Assembly (NCBI GenBank): GCA_012274175.1
Contig: JAAOZZ010000069.1
Coordinates: 1 to 5,116, forward strand
Reading direction: 5' to 3'
DNA: 5,116 nt
Origin: Betaproteobacteria bacterium
GTDB lineage: Bacteria > Pseudomonadota > Gammaproteobacteria > Burkholderiales > Usitatibacteraceae
In this document: positions 1 through 5,116 of the stretch, piece after piece
Position numbering within the stretch: position 1 is the first letter of the stretch
Layout of the letters: every line of letters starts with the position of its first letter
Program-made: the position numbers and the translations under genes
Notes under the pieces: generated by a model
Told to the model about the DNA's origin: nothing
What the model saw: only the letters and a program-made list of their open reading frames with translations
The model's database searches: none

Positions 1-1434
1 GAAGGAGATGAAAAGGCTCACCAGCACCGAGGTCGCCACGGGGAGCGCGAACGGCCGGAACCATTCGCCCGCGCCTCCGCCCATGAATGCCACGGGAATG
101 AACACCGCGATGATCGACAGCGTGGTGGCCGTCACCGCGAGGCCGATCTCCGCGGTGCCCATGCGCGCCGCCGTGACGCGGTCCGCGCCCCGCTCCATGT
201 GGCGCACGATGTTCTCGCGCACGACAATGGCGTCGTCGATCAGGACGCCGATCGCCAGCGACAGGCCGAGCAGCGTCATGAAGTTGAGCGTGAATCCGCA
301 GGCCCACACCGCGATGAAGGCGGCGATGACCGAGGTGGGCAGCGACAGCGCGGTGATGAGCGTGGAGCGCCACGAGTTGAGGAACGCGTACACCACGAAG
401 ATGGTGAGCATGGCGCCGAACATCAGCGCCTCGATCACGTTTCGCAGGCTGCTGTCGGCGTCCTTGCCGCCGTCCTGGGTGACCTCGAGGCGCGTCCCCT
501 TGGGCAGCGTCGCGTTGATCTCGCCCACGAGGTCGCGCACCTTGTCGGCCACCGTCACCGTGCTCGCCCCGCGCGAGCGCGTGACGGAGATGCCCACGTT
601 CGGGTGCCCGTTGCGGAAGCTGTACCCGGTGACCTCGGCGAACCCGTCCTGCACCGTGGCGACCTGGGCCAGGCGCACCACCTCGTTGCCGCTGCGCTTG
701 ACCACGATGTCGTTGAAGGCGCCCGGGGACTCGATGCGCCCCACCAGCCGGATGCTCTGCTCGTCGAGCGCGCCCTTCACGCGGCCCACGGGCGCGGTGG
801 TGTTCTGCGCGCGAAGCGCGTTCACTACGTCGGTCACCGACACGTTGTATTCGCGCAGCTTCTCGGCGTGCAGGAGCACCGAGAGCTCGCGGTGCAGCGA
901 TCCGTTCACGGTGACGACCGACACGCCGTCGATGGCGCGGAAGCGGTCCGCGAGCACGTCCTCCGCGAGCCGCGAGATCTCCGCATGGCTCTCGGAGCTC
1001 GAGGAAAGCGCGAGCTGCATGATGGGCTGCGCGGACGGATCGAAGCGCTGCAGGATGGGCTCGCGCATCTCCACCGGCAGCTTGTAGCGCACCGACGCGA
1101 TCGCGTTGCGGATCTCGTCGGAAGCCTCGACCATGTTCTTCTTGAAGTCGAAGATGATGATGATGGTCGCGGAGCTGTCGGCCGACGTCGAGCGTATCTG
1201 GTAGACCTGCGGGATGCTCTGCAGGGCCTTCTCCAGCCGATCGACGATCTCGCGCTCCACGGTCTCGGGCGAGGCGCCGGGATACGGGATGGTCACTACC
1301 ATCACCGGCTGCTGCACGTCCGGGATCTGGTTCACCCGAAGGTTCTTCAGCGCGAGCAGCCCCAGGCACATGAGGGCGATGATGATGACCACCGCCGAGA
1401 CCGGCCGGCGGATGCTGAAATCGGATAGCAGCAT
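1..1434 (-). CDS. RND efflux transporter permease, HAE-1 type (3' part beyond the window)
   Basis: This is the inner-membrane proton antiporter of a tripartite efflux pump of the AcrB/MdtB/MexB superfamily, expected to export drugs, dyes, detergents or solvents through the periplasm. The frame is open from ATG at 1434 to the left edge, giving 478 of the roughly 1,030 residues usual for the family. The protein begins MLLSDFSIRRPVSAVV, the typical cytoplasmic start leading into TM1 (about residues 12-31). A long periplasmic porter/docking stretch follows (about 32-337), then TM2 (about 338-356), TM3, TM4 and TM5, with the end lying in TM6. TM4 carries IGVLIDDAIVVREN with the adjacent Asp pair D400-D401, matching the proton-relay pair D407-D408 of AcrB. 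This pair favours HAE-1 over heavy-metal (HME) transporters. The ATG lies 3 nt after the adaptor stop, with AGGCGAG inside the adaptor's 3' end as a possible ribosome site, so translation is probably coupled. Substrate cannot be read from the sequence. Confidence 0.96.
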   Translation of the reverse strand, partial: MLLSDFSIRRPVSAVVIIIALMCLGLLALKNLRVNQIPDVQQPVMVVTIPYPGASPETVEREIVDRLEKALQSIPQVYQIRSTSADSSATIIIIFDFKKNMVEASDEIRNAIASVRYKLPVEMREPILQRFDPSAQPIMQLALSSSSESHAEISRLAEDVLADRFRAIDGVSVVTVNGSLHRELSVLLHAEKLREYNVSVTDVVNALRAQNTTAPVGRVKGALDEQSIRLVGRIESPGAFNDIVVKRSGNEVVRLAQVATVQDGFAEVTGYSFRNGHPNVGISVTRSRGASTVTVADKVRDLVGEINATLPKGTRLEVTQDGGKDADSSLRNVIEALMFGAMLTIFVVYAFLNSWRSTLITALSLPTSVIAAFIAVWACGFTLNFMTLLGLSLAIGVLIDDAIVVRENIVRHMERGADRVTAARMGTAEIGLAVTATTLSIIAVFIPVAFMGGGAGEWFRPFALPVATSVLVSLFISF

Positions 1435-1437
1435 CGC

Positions 1438-2559
1438 CTATCTCGCCTGGGAAGAGGCCGCCACCGAGGCCTTCGGCGCGGGGTTCGGCTGCACGGCCTG
1501 TCCGTCCTTCAGCGCGTCGCCCGGATGGCGCAGGACCCGGTCGCCCTCGGCAAGGCCGCCCGCCAGGATGTAGTCACCGGTGCGAGGATCGCGCTCGGCG
1601 ATGGCGAGCGTCACTTTCTGCAGCCGGTCGCCCTGCAGCCGGAATGCGGACACCTTGTCGCCCTCGCGCACCACGGCGCTCGCGGGAATGGTGAGGCTCG
1701 TGCGGCTCTGGGTCTCCAGCCGGCCTTCCGCGTACAGGCCAGCGAGCTTCGGCTGGTTGGAACCCGTGAAGTCCACCAGCACCTCGACCTGGCGCGTGGT
1801 CGGGTTCGCGGCGGGGTTCACGCGCCGCACGCGGCCCGTGAATTCCTCTTCGCCGTAGCCGTTCACGCGAAAGCTCACGGGCTGCCCGGCCTTCACTTCC
1901 CCCACGTGGTCGGCCGACACCACGGCCTCGAAGCGCAGGCTGGTGGGGTCGATCACCTTGAGCAGCTCCTTGCCGATCTGCGCCGTGTCGCCGGCCGAGG
2001 CCTTGCGCTCGCTCACCACGCCGTCGAAGGGCGCGCGCACCTCGGTGCGCTGCATCTGCTGGCGGGCCGATACCACCCGCGACTTGGCCCCTTCCATGTC
2101 GCTTTGCGCGTTGTTGCGGCGGATCTCGGCGTCCTCGACCTGCTGGGTGGAGGCCATGCCGGAGCCGCGCAGCGTCTTCATGCGCTCGAACTGGCGCTGC
2201 GCCTGCTCGAAGGCCTGGCCCGCGGCGCGGCTCGCGGCCTGCGCGGAGGACAGGGCGTCGCGGATCGAGGTGTCGTCAAGCTGCACCAGCAAGTCGCCCC
2301 GGCGCACCACGTCGCCGTTTTCCTTGAGCACCCGCAGGACCACGGCGGAGACTTCCGCGCGCAGGTCGGCGCGGCGCTCGGGCTGGATCGAGCCGGTGAT
2401 CGAGGGCCCCGAGGCGATGGCGCTGTTGCGGACCGTGTGGACGTCTTCGGGCGCGATGAGCAGGGGGGCCAGGCTGCCCGGCTGGGCGGCCTCGGGACCC
2501 TTGGCGCAGCCGCCCGCGGCGAGCGCGAGCAGCAGGATGGCGCAGATTCGGTACGGCAT
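1438..2559 (-). CDS. RND efflux periplasmic adaptor (membrane fusion protein), lipoprotein
   Basis: This 373-residue protein is an HlyD/AcrA/MdtA-type adaptor that links the RND pump to an outer-membrane channel. From the chosen start MPYRICAILL it has a basic n-region, a hydrophobic core and a lipobox-like AAGGC, predicting lipidation at Cys18. The first lipoyl half-motif is at about 66-96 (VLRVLKENGDVVRRGDLLVQLDD). A helical, Gln/Ala/Arg-rich hairpin spans about 98-172. The second lipoyl half is at about 173-203 (VRAPFDGVVSERKASAGD). Beta-barrel and membrane-proximal segments follow to about 357, then a Pro/Ala/Ser-rich tail. An in-frame ATG at 2595 would add 12 residues, but 2559 is preferred because AAGG lies 6-7 nt upstream and the lipoprotein signal then begins correctly. 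The hairpin is short, as in AcrA/MdtA-like adaptors rather than HlyD proper. The gene heads the operon and the transporter follows immediately. An outer-membrane factor may lie beyond the left edge or elsewhere. Confidence 0.95.
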   Translation of the reverse strand: MPYRICAILLLALAAGGCAKGPEAAQPGSLAPLLIAPEDVHTVRNSAIASGPSITGSIQPERRADLRAEVSAVVLRVLKENGDVVRRGDLLVQLDDTSIRDALSSAQAASRAAGQAFEQAQRQFERMKTLRGSGMASTQQVEDAEIRRNNAQSDMEGAKSRVVSARQQMQRTEVRAPFDGVVSERKASAGDTAQIGKELLKVIDPTSLRFEAVVSADHVGEVKAGQPVSFRVNGYGEEEFTGRVRRVNPAANPTTRQVEVLVDFTGSNQPKLAGLYAEGRLETQSRTSLTIPASAVVREGDKVSAFRLQGDRLQKVTLAIAERDPRTGDYILAGGLAEGDRVLRHPGDALKDGQAVQPNPAPKASVAASSQAR

Positions 2560-2580
2560 GGATGACCTTGTGGGCATTCC

Positions 2581-2634
2581 TCGGATGCCGGGCACGCTAC
2601 CCCGGGTATGGAGCGAGCCGCCAGCGGCATCCGA
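2581..2634 (-). repeat. 10-bp perfect inverted repeat in the efflux operon leader
   Basis: TCGGATGCCG at 2581-2590 is exactly complementary to CGGCATCCGA at 2625-2634, with a 34-nt loop. The loop itself contains TACCCCGGGTA (2598-2608). If the operon is transcribed from the -10-like element near 2660, this lies in the untranslated leader, ending about 21 nt before the adaptor start codon. It could form a GC-rich mRNA stem or be a protein-binding site. There is no T-tract after it, so it is not an ordinary terminator. The repeat is seen directly; any role is inferred. Confidence 0.6.
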
Positions 2635-2658
2635 CGAACTGCAGAAAACGGGCCCCGA

Positions 2659-2664
2659 ATTGTA
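2659..2664 (-). promoter_or_regulatory. -10-like element (TACAAT) for the efflux operon
   Basis: On the minus strand TACAAT matches the sigma-70 -10 consensus at five of six positions. It lies about 95 nt upstream of the adaptor start, in the gap after asnS. No good -35 hexamer is found 16-18 nt upstream, so the promoter would be weak or activator-dependent. It suggests the efflux operon is transcribed separately from asnS, although read-through from asnS is possible because no clear terminator separates them. Confidence 0.4.
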
Positions 2665-2670
2665 CCTGTA

Positions 2671-2683
2671 TCGGCCTGGCCGA
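2671..2683. promoter_or_regulatory. 13-bp palindrome upstream of the efflux -10 element, possible operator
   Basis: TCGGCCTGGCCGA is a perfect palindrome with 6-bp arms around one central base. It ends 6 bp upstream of the TACAAT element, so it falls in the spacer between the -35 and -10 positions. Local repressors of RND pumps (TetR or MarR families) often bind palindromes in that place, but no regulator gene is in the window. It also follows the asnS stop by about 28 nt and could be a weak stem in that transcript. GC-rich DNA makes short palindromes common. Confidence 0.3.
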
Positions 2684-2710
2684 CGGTCTTGCGGCCGCCC
2701 CGCGGAAGGG

Positions 2711-4111
<1,401 letters not shown>

Positions 4112-4137
4112 GCGGGGATCGGGTAGGTAAGGCACGG

Positions 4138-4143
4138 ATTCTA
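4138..4143 (-). promoter_or_regulatory. -10-like element (TAGAAT) for asnS
   Basis: On the minus strand TAGAAT matches the sigma-70 -10 consensus at five of six positions. Transcription would begin near 4131, leaving a leader of about 20 nt before the asnS ATG. A TTGACC hexamer (4168-4173) lies upstream but with a 24-nt spacer, too long for a standard -35. The element also argues against asnS starting at upstream in-frame codons such as GTG at 4135. Confidence 0.45.
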
Positions 4144-4167
4144 GCGGAACGAAGGGGGGAGATCGGG

Positions 4168-4200
4168 GGTCAACTCCTGTTGGACCGGGCTCAACCCCGG
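4168..4200 (+). other. two small overlapping hairpins in the asnS/GGDEF intergenic region
   Basis: On the plus strand GGTCAAC (4168-4174) can pair with GTTGgACC (4179-4186, one bulged G), leaving a TCCT loop. Next to it CCGGG (4185-4189) can pair with CCCGG (4196-4200) around a 6-nt loop. The two share bases 4185-4186. The first also competes with the longer 10-bp repeat that reaches the downstream ribosome site, while the second can nest inside that repeat. Stems this short occur by chance in GC-rich DNA, and transcription across the region is unproven. Confidence 0.35.
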
Positions 4201-4235
4201 CAATCGTTACCGACGGCTGACAAGACCAACAGGAG
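4174..4235 (+). repeat. 10-bp perfect inverted repeat whose right arm contains the GGDEF gene's ribosome site
   Basis: CTCCTGTTGG (4174-4183) is the exact reverse complement of CCAACAGGAG (4226-4235), with 42 nt between. The right arm includes AGGAG, the only Shine-Dalgarno candidate for the PAS-GGDEF gene. In RNA the left arm would therefore act as an anti-Shine-Dalgarno strand. In DNA the arm centres are 52 bp apart, about five helical turns, which would place two half-sites on the same face. The repeat is seen directly; either function is inferred. Confidence 0.6.
4231..4235 (+). promoter_or_regulatory. ribosome binding site AGGAG for the PAS-GGDEF gene
   Basis: AGGAG is a strong Shine-Dalgarno core, but it sits 12 nt before the ATG at 4248, longer than the usual 5-9 nt. 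No alternative start codon lies between them in frame, so the ATG at 4248 is kept. The site is inside one arm of the inverted repeat and could be masked by base pairing. Confidence 0.55.
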
Positions 4236-4247
4236 AGCAGCGTCGTC

Positions 4248-5116
4248 ATGACAGGCAGATCGCGCGACCGCGAGGTCGTCCTCGCTACCCGGCTGTCGGT
4301 GTGGCTCGCCGCGTGGCTCCTCGCCGCGGCGGCCTACGCCCTGGGCGCGCTCCCCGTAGCACTCCTGGCGCTCGCCGGATTCGGCGCCCTCGCGGGGGCG
4401 CTCGCCTCCTGGCGCTTCGTGGCGCAGAACGAGCGCCTGCACCGCAGCTTGCTCGAAAGCGAGGGCCAGACGCGCCGCCTGATCGAATCGGCGCCGCTTC
4501 CGCTGCTCGTGCTGCGCGCCGCCGACCAGGGCATCCTCTACGCGAACGACCGGGCGCTGCAGCAGTTCGGTCTCGACGCCGACTCGGCGCGCTCCTGCAC
4601 GCTGGTCGAGTTCCACGCCGACGAGGCGGCGTGCGCCGCGCTCGCCGAGGCGCTCGCGCGGGAAGGGTCGGTGCGCGACTACGAAGTCGAGATGAAGGAC
4701 CGGTCGGGCCGCCGGTTCTGGCTGCTCCTTTCGGCGCAGCGCCTGCGATACGCCGACGAGGAATGCCTGCTCGCCGCCCTCGCCAACATCGACAACCGCA
4801 AGCGCGTGCAGGACGACATGCGCCGGCGCGCGATGCACGATCCGCTCACGACCCTGCCCAACCGCGCCATGTTCATGGAGGCGCTCGATCGCGCGGCGCG
4901 CAAGGCGCTGCGCCGGAGCACGCGCTTCTCGGTGCTCTTCATCGACCTCGACCGCTTCAAGGAAGTCAACGACACGCTGGGCCACCACGCCGGCGACCAC
5001 CTGCTGCAGGCGCTCGCGGAGCGCCTCGCCGCGGCGGTGCGCCAGAGCGACCTCGTGGCCCGCCCCGGGGGCGACGAGTTCGTGGTCCTGATCGAGGAGC
5101 ACCGCGGGCCCGAGGA
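4248..5116 (+). CDS. membrane-anchored PAS-GGDEF protein, probable diguanylate cyclase (3' part beyond the window)
   Basis: The frame runs from ATG at 4248 to the right edge (289 residues, no stop). A diguanylate cyclase joins two GTP molecules into c-di-GMP, which typically governs biofilm formation and motility. Residues about 16-55 are hydrophobic ([19 protein letters not shown] onward) and fit two closely spaced membrane helices with almost no periplasmic loop. A short linker helix leads to a PAS domain at about 72-183 ([26 protein letters not shown] near its start), likely cytoplasmic. The GGDEF domain starts near 190 with [13 protein letters not shown] and [20 protein letters not shown], where D233 fits the metal-binding Asp. 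The active-site GGDEF is intact at 274-278. An inhibitory-site RxxD (R265-D268) lies five residues before it, so product feedback is plausible. A Pro replaces the usual Leu or Tyr just before GGDEF. A downstream EAL domain cannot be excluded. It is divergent from asnS with no evident functional link. Confidence 0.93.
   Translation, partial: MTGRSRDREVVLATRLSVWLAAWLLAAAAYALGALPVALLALAGFGALAGALASWRFVAQNERLHRSLLESEGQTRRLIESAPLPLLVLRAADQGILYANDRALQQFGLDADSARSCTLVEFHADEAACAALAEALAREGSVRDYEVEMKDRSGRRFWLLLSAQRLRYADEECLLAALANIDNRKRVQDDMRRRAMHDPLTTLPNRAMFMEALDRAARKALRRSTRFSVLFIDLDRFKEVNDTLGHHAGDHLLQALAERLAAAVRQSDLVARPGGDEFVVLIEEHRGPE

Noticed and set aside
8..1428. Long plus-strand open frames opposite the RND transporter
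   Set aside because: The minus strand encodes a clear RND protein throughout; the plus-strand translations resemble no family and are complements of biased codons.
2560..2595. The longer adaptor start at 2595
   Set aside because: It would put 12 polar residues before the lipoprotein signal and has poorer ribosome-site spacing than the ATG at 2559.
2665..2710. A rho-independent terminator after asnS
   Set aside because: GC-rich stems are possible, including the 2671-2683 palindrome, but no run of T follows on the minus strand.
4180..4210. A sigma-70 promoter for the PAS-GGDEF gene beginning at TTGGAC (4180-4185)
   Set aside because: No acceptable -10 hexamer occurs 16-18 nt downstream (the sequence there is around ATCGTT), so the promoter of this gene is left unassigned.
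4191..5102. A 303-codon minus-strand open frame opposite the PAS-GGDEF gene
   Set aside because: The plus strand carries an intact PAS-GGDEF reading frame with catalytic motifs; the antisense product is His/Arg/Glu-rich with no domain.

Overview
The window comes from a GC-rich Gram-negative chromosome with uniform codon use that strongly favours G or C at third positions. An outer-membrane-lipoprotein-type efflux adaptor beside an inner-membrane RND pump requires a two-membrane cell. The -10-like elements (TAGAAT, TACAAT) and overall gene style suggest a proteobacterium, most likely a betaproteobacterium or close relative. That placement is inference; no rRNA or species marker is present.

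Layout. Positions 1-2559 hold a two-gene, minus-strand efflux operon: a periplasmic membrane-fusion lipoprotein (1438-2559) followed after 3 nt by an HAE-1-type RND transporter (1-1434) that runs off the left edge. No outer-membrane channel or regulator gene is visible. Upstream of the operon is a 151-nt gap (2560-2710) with a -10-like element, a 13-bp palindrome just upstream of it, and a 10-bp inverted repeat in the predicted leader. Next, also on the minus strand, is a complete asparaginyl-tRNA synthetase gene (asnS, 2711-4111). A 136-nt divergent intergenic region (4112-4247) separates asnS from a plus-strand gene (4248 to the right edge) for a membrane-anchored PAS-GGDEF protein, a probable diguanylate cyclase cut off just after its GGDEF motif.

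The three units look functionally independent: drug or solvent efflux, tRNA charging, and c-di-GMP signalling. Coding sequence fills about 94% of the window. I found no RNA genes, mobile elements, CRISPR arrays or evident foreign DNA, and no convincing new biological system. The most interesting non-coding signal is a perfect 10-bp inverted repeat in front of the GGDEF gene. One arm contains that gene's ribosome binding site and the other is its exact complement, about five helical turns away, so it could be a translational switch or a paired operator.
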